Origin: Sulfurospirillum sp.
GTDB lineage: Bacteria > Campylobacterota > Campylobacteria > Campylobacterales > QNZT01
NCBI GenBank assembly: GCA_003978455.1
Contig: QNZT01000067.1
Coordinates: 1 to 5,221 of the forward strand
DNA: 5,221 nt
Reading direction: 5' to 3'
This document shows positions 1-5,221 of the stretch, one piece after another. Made by a program: the position numbers and the translations under genes. The number at the start of each line of letters is the position of its first letter. The stretch's first letter is position 1. The notes below the pieces were generated by a model. The model saw nothing but the letters and a program-made list of their open reading frames with translations. It did no database searches and was not told the DNA's origin.

Positions 1-554
1 ACGGCAATGTGATCAGTCTGGATGATATTGAAGGTGGTTTTGACAATCTGGTAGAGCAGGACCTTCAGGCGCTTGATGCACTTGAGAGAAAAGTGGCTAA
101 AGCTTCTATCGCTTCCGGTAGTGCGAAAAGTGTAAAAAGTGCAAAAGGCGCTAAAGCCCCTTCGGTTGCCGTGGCAAAATCTGCACCACCGAAAGTAAAG
201 CATAAAAGTCCTGCTGCTCATATCGAGATCACATCCGTGGAGTTGTCGCAAAAGAAACCTTCCGGGCGTTCTGTTCGCTTTTTACGCAAAAAGTTTTACG
301 CTACAAATAATATAAAGTACGCTATGGAGATCGCACAGCACTACTATAACGTAAAACAGTATCAAAAAGCGTTAAAGTGGTCTTTGATCGCCAATGAAGT
401 GGATGAAAAGAAGCCGGAAACATGGATACTTTTTGCCAAAACAAAGATGAAAATGGGCAAAAAGCAGGATGCTCTTAATGTACTGAATGCTTATCTGAAA
501 ACATACAGTTCGGCAAAAGTTTCCCGCTATTTGAAAAAATTAAAAGCGAGTTAA
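1..554 (+). CDS. TPR-repeat protein of a pilus/secretion-type operon (5' end outside window; MshN/CDC27-family-like)
   Basis: The frame is open from the first base to the TAA at 552-554. The earliest start codon in it is a GTG at 9 with no room for a ribosome site, so the true start is probably upstream and this is the C-terminal part. Numbering from that GTG, residues 1-27 are acidic, 28-70 form a low-complexity Lys/Ala/Ser/Pro linker (SAKSVKSAKGAKAP and so on), and about 100-169 contain two TPR-like helix pairs (IAQHYYNVKQYQKALKWSL, then a repeat ending KKQDALNVLNAYLK). The C-terminus is Lys-rich. TPRs are protein-docking modules. Placement 10 bp before a GspE-type ATPase and then a GspF platform matches MshN, an inner-membrane TPR protein of MSHA biogenesis whose linker would lie in the periplasm. 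No membrane helix is visible here; one would have to lie upstream. The TPR call is firm, but the MshN-like role is inferred from order. Confidence 0.8.
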   Translation, partial: GNVISLDDIEGGFDNLVEQDLQALDALERKVAKASIASGSAKSVKSAKGAKAPSVAVAKSAPPKVKHKSPAAHIEITSVELSQKKPSGRSVRFLRKKFYATNNIKYAMEIAQHYYNVKQYQKALKWSLIANEVDEKKPETWILFAKTKMKMGKKQDALNVLNAYLKTYSSAKVSRYLKKLKAS

Positions 555-555
555 A

Positions 556-559
556 GAAG
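556..559 (+). promoter_or_regulatory. Ribosome binding site for the GspE-type ATPase gene
   Basis: A short GAAG core, within AAAGAAG that begins inside the upstream stop codon, lies 5 nt before the ATG at 565. It is a modest Shine-Dalgarno match. The 10-bp gap from the preceding stop suggests translational coupling, and the site supports the ATG at 565 as the start. Confidence 0.5.
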
Positions 560-564
560 TTAAT

Positions 565-2316
565 ATGAAAGAGCGAAATGCCTTAAGTGTTGTAGATTTT
601 TTATATGAAAATAAGATTATCTCCCGCGAGACACTGCTTGAGATAGAGGAGGAGTTGGAGGAGAGCGGGGATGATCTCGGGTCGATTTTGATCCGGCGAA
701 AGCTGGTGACCCACGACACACTCAATATCCTTTTGATTGAAGCGTTTAAAAACGGTTTGATACTGCTTCGTGATATATATGAACATTTTACGATTGATTT
801 GGATAAATTTCTGGAGCTTTTTGCCAAAAATACCAAAACAGATTTTGTCGATCTCTACTCCCAGGAAGTCAACTATACACTGGGTGCAAAAGCGGGCTAT
901 CAGAAACTGAGCAAGCTTGGCATCCTTCCCTACAAAGAGGATGATATCAACATCTATGTCGCGGTTAAAGATCCGTTTGATATTTCGCTTCAGGAGCAGT
1001 TGCATCGTATCTTCCGTAACAAACTGATCAAGATCGCGATCGCCAATCCGGAGCAGATCGACAAACACTTGCACAATATCGAGATCAGTGAGAGTGTCAA
1101 GGATTTGATCGCCGATATCCGTCAGGAGTTTACTTCCAAATCGGCTACGGATGTTGAAGAGAGTTCGGGTATTCTGAAATTGATCGAATTGATTTTGAAA
1201 ACATCGATCATCAGCGGCGGTAGTGATATCCATATTGAACCGACAGAGACAAACTGTATCGTACGATCAAGAATCGACGGTATGCTGAAAGAGATATTTG
1301 TTTTTGACCGCGATATCTATCCGCCGCTCAGTTCCCGTATCAAATTGCTGGCAAATCTTGATATCGCTGAAAAGCGTAAACCTCAGGATGGTCGCTTTTC
1401 GGCGATGATTATGGAAAAGCACTACGATTTTCGTATCTCGACACTGCCGATTATGACGGGAGAGTCGATTGTTTTGCGTATTCTCGATAAGTCGAAGGTT
1501 ATGATTAAACTTGAAGATCTGGGAATGCATCCCGAAAATTATCAGAAATTCAGAAACGCGATGTCCGCACCGTATGGGATCATCTTTGTGACCGGACCGA
1601 CAGGATCGGGTAAGACAACGACACTTTATGCGGGTATGAATGCGATAAAAGATGTCAAAAAGAAGATGATTACCGTTGAAGACCCGGTGGAGTACCAGAT
1701 GAATCTGATCCAGCAGGTGCAGGTCAATCCCAAATCGAATCTGACTTTCGCGACGGCGCTGAGGTCGATTTTGAGGCAGGATCCCGATATCATCATGATC
1801 GGTGAGGTCAGGGATAAGGAGACGCTGAAAATTGCGATCGAAGCATCGCTGACGGGACACCTGGTCTTTTCGACACTCCATACCAATGATGCAGTGAGTG
1901 CGATCACGAGAATCGTCGATATGGGGATCGAGGCGTATCTGATTTCGGGTGCTCTTGTGGCGATACAGGCACAGAGGCTGATTCGAAAAGTGTGTCCGCA
2001 CTGCAAAGTCAAAACAGAGCTTCCAGAAGATGTGCTCTCCGAGATCAGACCTCTGATACCGGAGCACTATCAGTTTTACAAAGCCAAAGGGTGTGACAAA
2101 TGCAACAATACAGGCTATACGGGTCGAGAGATGATTTCGGAGGTGCTTGTGATAGATGATACGATTCAGAGTATGATCGCCAGAGGCGCATCCAAAGAGG
2201 ATATTGCAAAATATGCAGATGAGAATGGGTTTATTTCAATGTTTAAAGATGCCGCTGTCCGTGCGGCAAATGGAAAAACGACAATAGAAGAGGTTTATAG
2301 GGTGGCAAAATCATGA
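565..2316 (+). CDS. GspE/PilB/MshE-type assembly ATPase (type II secretion / type IV pilus)
   Basis: A cytoplasmic hexameric ATPase that powers pilin or pseudopilin assembly through the GspF-type platform. The protein has 583 residues, normal for the family. Residues 1-60 are a helical N-terminal domain resembling MshEN/T2SSE_N. A second N-domain segment lies at about 90-175. The ATPase core then carries all the diagnostic motifs: GGSDIHIEP before the NTPase lobe, Walker A GPTGSGKT (344-351, Lys350), Asp box ITVEDPVEY (369-377), Walker B RQDPDIIMIGEVRD (404-417, Glu414), His box GHLVFSTLHTN (431-441), and a tetracysteine zinc site CPHC (477-480) plus CDKC (510-513). The zinc site is typical of GspE/PilB/MshE assembly ATPases and not of PilT retraction motors. 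It follows the TPR gene by 10 bp and overlaps the platform gene by 4 bp. It could serve MSHA-like pili, pseudopili or DNA uptake (compare CtsE of Campylobacter); the window cannot decide. The N-domain's c-di-GMP-type motif is degenerate. Confidence 0.96.
   Translation: MKERNALSVVDFLYENKIISRETLLEIEEELEESGDDLGSILIRRKLVTHDTLNILLIEAFKNGLILLRDIYEHFTIDLDKFLELFAKNTKTDFVDLYSQEVNYTLGAKAGYQKLSKLGILPYKEDDINIYVAVKDPFDISLQEQLHRIFRNKLIKIAIANPEQIDKHLHNIEISESVKDLIADIRQEFTSKSATDVEESSGILKLIELILKTSIISGGSDIHIEPTETNCIVRSRIDGMLKEIFVFDRDIYPPLSSRIKLLANLDIAEKRKPQDGRFSAMIMEKHYDFRISTLPIMTGESIVLRILDKSKVMIKLEDLGMHPENYQKFRNAMSAPYGIIFVTGPTGSGKTTTLYAGMNAIKDVKKKMITVEDPVEYQMNLIQQVQVNPKSNLTFATALRSILRQDPDIIMIGEVRDKETLKIAIEASLTGHLVFSTLHTNDAVSAITRIVDMGIEAYLISGALVAIQAQRLIRKVCPHCKVKTELPEDVLSEIRPLIPEHYQFYKAKGCDKCNNTGYTGREMISEVLVIDDTIQSMIARGASKEDIAKYADENGFISMFKDAAVRAANGKTTIEEVYRVAKS
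2299..2316 (+). promoter_or_regulatory. Ribosome site and ATGA stop-start overlap coupling the ATPase and platform genes
   Basis: An AGGGTGG purine-rich stretch (2299-2305) inside the end of the ATPase gene lies 7 nt before the platform gene's ATG at 2313. That ATG overlaps the ATPase stop TGA (2314-2316) as ATGA. Such overlaps normally couple translation of subunits of one complex. Confidence 0.7.
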
Positions 2317-3557
2317 AATATTTCGAAGTAAATTATATACAGAAAGGGAAACGCGGTTCCGAAGTGATCAAAGCAGTGAGTCGGCAAAATGCCATATTGA
2401 TGGCAAAAGCACGTATTCCCAACGGTACGGTGTTGAAAGCGTATGAGATATCCGCACCGTTGGAAGAGCGTTTTGCCGATATGAAAGAGAGTATCTTCGG
2501 CGCGATGAGTAGTAAGAAGATCAAAGTAGAAGCACTGATTGCTGCATTTCGTCAGCTGGCGGTCATGACCAATGCGGGTATCTCTATCCATGATAGTATC
2601 CGGGAAGTGACCAAAGCGACAGTCGATAAGGATCTTAAAGCGATTTTTGAACAGATAGATGAAGATCTGAATGCGGGAAAAAGTCTCACAGAATCGATGA
2701 TGCCTTATAAGTATCAGGTAGGCGATATCACGATTGCGATGATCGAATTGGGTGAAAATACCGGTAATATGTCAGAGTCTTTGACCAAACTCTCCGAAGT
2801 GCTTGAAGAGATGATGGAAAATGCCAAAAAACTGAAATCGGCAATGCGTTATCCGACGACGGTTATCGTTGCTATTGCCGTGGCGTTTACGATTTTGATG
2901 ATGTATGTTGTACCGAAATTTAAAGAGATTTTTGAAAAACTCGGAGCGGATCTGCCTATGCCGACCAAAGTGTTGCTTTTTTTGGAACATGCACTCAATA
3001 CCTACGGTTTGTATATCCTGATGGCGATCATCGCGACTGTGGTTTACCATAAGTACCTCTATAAAACGAATGATGACTACAAACGCAAGGTGGACAAATA
3101 TATCTTGAAAGTCTATTTGATCGGTAATGTGATCTTTTTTGCTTCGATGAACCGTTTCATGCTGATTTTTACAGAACTGGTACGTGCGGGTATTCCTATC
3201 GCCGAGGCACTTGATACAGCGGTAATTACGATAGATAATGAAGAGATCAAAGATAAACTGGCGATGGTCAAAACAGCTGTGGAACGGGGTGCAAATCTTA
3301 CAGAGGCTTTTGAAGAGACAGAGCTGTTCGAGGGGATGTTGATTCAGATGATCAAAGCAGGAGAGTCTGGCGGTGCACTCGATAAAATGCTTGAAAAGGT
3401 AAGTGACTACTATGCCAACCGTTTCAATGATATCATTGAAAATCTCTCTGCTTATATTGAACCGATTTTGATCGGGTTTATCGCTGGAATGGTACTGATG
3501 CTGGCACTGGGAATCTTCCTGCCGATGTGGGATATGGCATCTGCTGTAAAAAATTGA
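2313..3557 (+). CDS. GspF/PilC/MshG-type inner-membrane platform protein
   Basis: A polytopic inner-membrane protein that transmits work from the assembly ATPase to pilin or pseudopilin extraction. It has 414 residues, the usual family length of about 400. An N-terminal cytoplasmic region (1-70) begins with a short beta-rich KYFEVNYIQKG segment. Two tandem T2SSF domains follow at about 73-196 and 276-398. Each has the repeated signature: FRQLAVMTNAGISI with IELGENTGN in the first, and FMLIFTELVRAGIPI with IKAGESGGA in the second. Three hydrophobic segments fit transmembrane helices at about 181-201, 231-248 and 385-405, the classic three-helix topology of this family. The start is fixed by the ATGA overlap with the ATPase gene and the purine-rich site before it. 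It is the last gene of its operon in this window, followed by a stem-loop. The family call is secure; which machine it serves (MSHA-like pilus, secretion or competence) is not shown. Confidence 0.95.
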   Translation: MKYFEVNYIQKGKRGSEVIKAVSRQNAILMAKARIPNGTVLKAYEISAPLEERFADMKESIFGAMSSKKIKVEALIAAFRQLAVMTNAGISIHDSIREVTKATVDKDLKAIFEQIDEDLNAGKSLTESMMPYKYQVGDITIAMIELGENTGNMSESLTKLSEVLEEMMENAKKLKSAMRYPTTVIVAIAVAFTILMMYVVPKFKEIFEKLGADLPMPTKVLLFLEHALNTYGLYILMAIIATVVYHKYLYKTNDDYKRKVDKYILKVYLIGNVIFFASMNRFMLIFTELVRAGIPIAEALDTAVITIDNEEIKDKLAMVKTAVERGANLTEAFEETELFEGMLIQMIKAGESGGALDKMLEKVSDYYANRFNDIIENLSAYIEPILIGFIAGMVLMLALGIFLPMWDMASAVKN

Positions 3558-3583
3558 TCCTGAAACAGTATAAAAGCCACGAT

Positions 3584-3610
3584 CCGGGGATACGTTGTAG
3601 GTATCCCCGG
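3584..3610 (+). terminator. Stem-loop after the platform gene, probable transcription terminator or mRNA 3' hairpin
   Basis: CCGGGGATAC (3584-3593) and GTATCCCCGG (3601-3610) form a perfect 10-bp GC-rich stem with a 7-nt loop (GTTGTAG), 26 bp after the stop codon. The sequence just 3' of the stem is TTGACTTC, not a real T run, so this is a weak intrinsic terminator by the usual rule. It could instead protect the 3' end of the message. Position between two units supports a transcript boundary. Confidence 0.65.
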
Positions 3611-3640
3611 TTGACTTCAGAAACAAACTGATACTCCATG

Positions 3641-3770
3641 ATTATAAATAAAAATTTACTTAAAATTTATATTATACAAATATTTTTGAAATAGTTTAAT
3701 TTATAGATATCTTAATCCACTTTTGTAAATATAAAAGTATATATTAAGCTTTAAATTAATATAATTTTAC
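3641..3770. other. Extremely AT-rich intergenic stretch
   Basis: Only 14 of 130 positions are G or C, in sharp contrast with the roughly balanced genes on both sides. No open frame, tRNA-like fold or tandem repeat is visible. The stretch separates the pilus/secretion operon from the NadE-like/DegT-like unit and ends in the proposed -10 box, so it most likely acts as an upstream promoter region, where A/T tracts can serve as UP-type or curved DNA. Confidence 0.6.
3760..3765 (+). promoter_or_regulatory. Candidate sigma-70 -10 box for the NadE-like/DegT-like unit
   Basis: A perfect TATAAT sits 60 bp before the NadE-like ATG, at the end of the AT-rich stretch. No TTGACA-like element occurs about 17 bp upstream. 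Campylobacterota promoters are known to lack a conserved -35 box and to rely on AT-rich upstream DNA, so this does not exclude it. The predicted start of transcription would be near 3771-3774, giving a leader of about 50 nt. In such AT-rich DNA a chance match is possible. Confidence 0.45.
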
Positions 3771-3772
3771 CT

Positions 3773-3810
3773 ATTACAGTTGTAATTACATTGTCACTAG
3801 GATGATGTAA
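3773..3810. promoter_or_regulatory. Four alternating TTACA/TGTAA half-sites, operator-like array
   Basis: TTACA at 3774-3778, TGTAA at 3781-3785, TTACA at 3786-3790 and TGTAA at 3806-3810 alternate in orientation. The first two form the perfect inverted repeat ATTACA-GT-TGTAAT (3773-3786). The middle two form the perfect palindrome TGTAATTACA (3781-3790). The last two are a third inverted pair with a 15-nt gap. The array begins 8 bp after the proposed -10 box, where a bound repressor would block transcription. The binding protein is not known, and regulation is an inference from symmetry and position. Confidence 0.4.
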
Positions 3811-3817
3811 CAGTATC

Positions 3818-3822
3818 GAGGT
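3818..3822 (+). promoter_or_regulatory. Ribosome binding site for the NadE-like gene
   Basis: GAGGT lies 3 nt before the ATG at 3826, a rather short spacing. The in-frame stop TAA at 3808-3810 and the lack of any other ATG, GTG or TTG between it and 3826 fix ATG 3826 as the most upstream possible start. Confidence 0.6.
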
Positions 3823-3825
3823 AGC

Positions 3826-4608
3826 ATGTCGCAAAAATATAGACGTATCAAAGAGTATCTGATTCAGTTTTTGAGGGAAGAGACCTTTAAAACAGGATTG
3901 AATGGCGGTGTTATGGCATTGGGGCACGATATTGAAAGTGTGGTAACCGCTATTTTGGCAAAAGAGGCATTCGGCAATCGTCTTCTGGTACTGCTTACGG
4001 AAGCAGAATCGCAAGATGATCTGCTGAGAGCTTTTTGCCAGGTGAGAGATATTCGCTATTTTACCGTTGCAGATAGTGAAATAAAGCAGACGTACTCTTT
4101 TTTGGAAGGGGCGGATACAAAACGTACAGATGCATTTGTTTCGAGGGTGCGTATGGCGGTTTTGTATGATACTGCATCCCGTGAAAGAGCACTGGTGCTC
4201 GGTGCAAAAAACAAGAGTGATCTGTTGCTGGGCGAAGGAACGGTATACGGTGATCTGGCGTGTGCGCTTAATCCTGTAGGCGATCTGTACAGAAGTGAGG
4301 TCTTGGAGTTTGCAACATATCTGGGAGTGGATGCTTCCTTCCGAGAGTCGGAACATTTTGTAAGATCTGACAAAGATACTACAGGAGGTTATCTGTCGGA
4401 AATGCTTGATCGTATGCTCAGAGCGTTTACCGAAGAGAGACTGAGTCGCGAAGAGTTGATTGCTGCGGGCTATGACAGTGAAATGGTGGATACCGTTATA
4501 GACCGTATCTATCGAAATCAGTTTAAATATAAAGGACCGGTTATTGCAAAACTGACATCACGGACGATTGGTCAGGATTTATGTTATCCCGGTGATATTA
4601 AATTATAA
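3826..4608 (+). CDS. NadE-like protein (NH3-dependent NAD+ synthetase homologue) with a degenerate ATP-binding P-loop
   Basis: A full-length (260 aa) homologue of ammonia-dependent NAD+ synthetase, the enzyme that amidates deamido-NAD using ATP. The fold assignment rests on FVSRVRMAVLYD (104-115), LGAKNKSDLLLGEGT (125-139), YGDLACALNPVGDLYRSEV (141-159), and the C-terminal IAKLTSRTIGQD and CYPGDIKL (240-260), all typical of NadE. However, the PP-loop motif SGGxDS is replaced without a gap by GHDIES (33-38), between the recognisable flanks TGL and VVTAILAKEAFG. The usual LMPS/LMPT that follows the next strand is LLTEA, and the ADLWxxQxDExxLG region is replaced by SEHFVRSDKDTTGG. ATP pyrophosphatase activity is therefore doubtful. 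It could be a pseudoenzyme or a NadE relative with another role, and a canonical nadE would be expected elsewhere in the genome. It has its own candidate promoter and is followed closely by the DegT-like gene. Automated annotation would probably call it nadE; I leave the symbol out. Confidence 0.9.
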   Translation: MSQKYRRIKEYLIQFLREETFKTGLNGGVMALGHDIESVVTAILAKEAFGNRLLVLLTEAESQDDLLRAFCQVRDIRYFTVADSEIKQTYSFLEGADTKRTDAFVSRVRMAVLYDTASRERALVLGAKNKSDLLLGEGTVYGDLACALNPVGDLYRSEVLEFATYLGVDASFRESEHFVRSDKDTTGGYLSEMLDRMLRAFTEERLSREELIAAGYDSEMVDTVIDRIYRNQFKYKGPVIAKLTSRTIGQDLCYPGDIKL

Positions 4609-4612
4609 GGAG
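4607..4612 (+). promoter_or_regulatory. Strong ribosome binding site for the DegT-like gene
   Basis: AAGGAG overlaps the last two bases of the NadE-like stop codon and lies 7 nt before the ATG at 4620, an ideal Shine-Dalgarno arrangement. It fixes the start and indicates translation coupled to the NadE-like gene. Confidence 0.85.
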
Positions 4613-4619
4613 AAGTTGT

Positions 4620-5221
4620 ATGAAAGAGATCCCGTTTTATCTACCCTCTATCGATCTAAATGAAAAAAATCTGATTCAAGAGGTGTTATCGCTGAAAGGT
4701 GCTTCAAAAATAGAGGAGCTTGAAGATTTGATTTGTGAATATGTCGGTTGTAAATATGCCGTTGCAACTTCGAGCTGGAGCGGGGCGATGCATCTGAGTA
4801 TGTTTGCACTCGAACTCAAACGCGGTGACAAGATTCTTTGCTCGGTCAATGCCCATCCTGCTGTTCCCGAAGCGGTGCGCCACTTTGATGCGGAACCTAT
4901 TTTTGTTGATATCGAACCAGAGAGTTTCAATATGGATCCTAAAAAGCTGCGTGAAGCGCTGGAAAAGCATTTTCATAAAAAACTAAAGGCGGTGATAGTG
5001 ACCCATGTGGGCGGTCAGAGCTCTGATCTTGATGCGATATACAAGATTGCCGATGAGTATGGAATCAAGGTGATCGATGATGCTTCGATGGCACTTGGAG
5101 CCACTTATAAAGGGAAAAAGATCGGTACGACCGGATCGGCGATCACAACATTCGGCTTTAGTTCAAAGATGAAAAACAGTATCGCCAATGCCGGTATCAT
5201 TGCAACCGACGATGAGGCACT
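4620..5221 (+). CDS. DegT/DnrJ/EryC1/StrS-family aminotransferase-like protein with altered PLP motifs (3' end outside window)
   Basis: Two hundred codons are visible and the frame is open to the window end; family members have about 370-400 residues, so about half is present. The N-terminal IPFYLPSI, KYAVATSSWSGAMHLSM, GDKILCSVNAHP, AEPIFVDIEPESFNMDP and IDDASMALGATYKGKKIGTT follow the family pattern closely. Members make amino sugars with PLP (for example PseC, ArnB) or have lost transamination. Four PLP motifs differ here: SSGT is SSWS (51-54), the His/Gln after DDAS is Met157, the Schiff-base Lys of F-x-x-x-K falls on Met184 with lysines one residue either side (183, 185), and GEGG is ANAG (189-192). 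A shortened GWLTTGP-like segment near 25-29 is also seen. Either the lysine has moved or the protein is not a standard aminotransferase. It starts 11 nt after the NadE-like stop with a strong ribosome site. A role in surface-sugar synthesis is only a guess from the family. Confidence 0.88.
   Translation, partial: MKEIPFYLPSIDLNEKNLIQEVLSLKGASKIEELEDLICEYVGCKYAVATSSWSGAMHLSMFALELKRGDKILCSVNAHPAVPEAVRHFDAEPIFVDIEPESFNMDPKKLREALEKHFHKKLKAVIVTHVGGQSSDLDAIYKIADEYGIKVIDDASMALGATYKGKKIGTTGSAITTFGFSSKMKNSIANAGIIATDDEA

Noticed and set aside
601..1233. 210-residue open frame on the - strand inside the ATPase gene
   Set aside because: It lies antisense to a gene with clear ATPase-family homology, has no recognisable domain, and its composition is that expected of an antisense shadow.
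1267..2067. 266-residue open frame on the - strand opposite the ATPase core
   Set aside because: It is the reverse-strand reading of conserved Walker and zinc motifs, rich in Arg/His/Gln, with no family features.
3500..3520. Possible sigma-54 promoter (TGGCAC at the end of the platform gene)
   Set aside because: The GC element is not at the required spacing after the GG, and the match lies inside coding sequence for a conserved membrane helix.
2772..3626. 284-residue open frame on the - strand opposite the platform gene and running into the hairpin
   Set aside because: Rich in His, Phe, Gln and Arg, with no domain, and it would have to start beyond the terminator-like stem-loop; the + strand GspF homology is clear.
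3723..3728. TTGTAA as a -35 box for the TATAAT at 3760
   Set aside because: The gap is 31 bp instead of about 17, so the two cannot form one sigma-70 promoter.
3558..3825. Search of the spacer for tRNA, CRISPR, insertion sequence or small gene
   Set aside because: No cloverleaf, regularly spaced repeats, terminal inverted repeats or open frame with a ribosome site were seen.
3922..3939. A frameshift or sequencing error as the cause of the missing NadE P-loop
   Set aside because: The flanking residues on both sides align in the same frame with the family and the motif length is unchanged, so substitutions, not indels, explain it.
3751..4373. Two - strand open frames opposite the NadE-like gene
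   Set aside because: Shadows of the NadE-like coding region; no recognisable motif or ribosome site was seen.
4804..4986. 60-residue + strand open frame inside the DegT-like gene
   Set aside because: It lies out of frame within a well-supported family protein and shows no domain.

Overview
The window suggests a member of the Campylobacterota (Epsilonproteobacteria), most likely of the Sulfurovum/Sulfurimonas kind. The reasons are the style of the proteins, moderate-GC genes around a very AT-rich spacer, and a TPR protein / GspE / GspF gene order that I recall from that group. This placement is inference; no rRNA or other taxonomic marker is present.

Region 1 (1-3557, + strand) is the end of a type II secretion / type IV pilus-like operon. 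It holds the 3' part of a TPR protein, a complete GspE/PilB/MshE-type assembly ATPase and a complete GspF/PilC/MshG-type inner-membrane platform protein. The genes are 10 bp apart and then overlap by 4 bp (ATGA). The order matches mshN-mshE-mshG of MSHA pilus loci and resembles the ctsE-ctsF competence genes of Campylobacter. A perfect 10-bp stem-loop (3584-3610) follows the last gene.

Region 2 (3558-3825) is a 268-bp gene-free spacer. It contains the hairpin, a stretch with only 14 G/C in 130 positions, a TATAAT -10 box, and four TGTAA/TTACA half-sites in alternating orientation just ahead of the next gene.

Region 3 (3826-5221, + strand) is a second, tightly spaced unit of two genes. The first is a full-length homologue of NH3-dependent NAD+ synthetase (NadE). 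Its ATP-binding P-loop SGGxDS is replaced in register by GHDIES, and other ATP-site motifs are also lost. The second, cut by the window end, is a DegT/DnrJ/EryC1/StrS-family (sugar aminotransferase fold) protein. Its usual PLP motifs are altered: SSGT is SSWS, EDAAH/Q is DDASM, the F-x-x-x-K Schiff-base lysine position is methionine, and GEGG is ANAG.

Two adjacent, co-oriented enzyme homologues that both have altered active sites are the most unusual thing here. They may be a repurposed pair rather than ordinary NAD and nucleotide-sugar enzymes.
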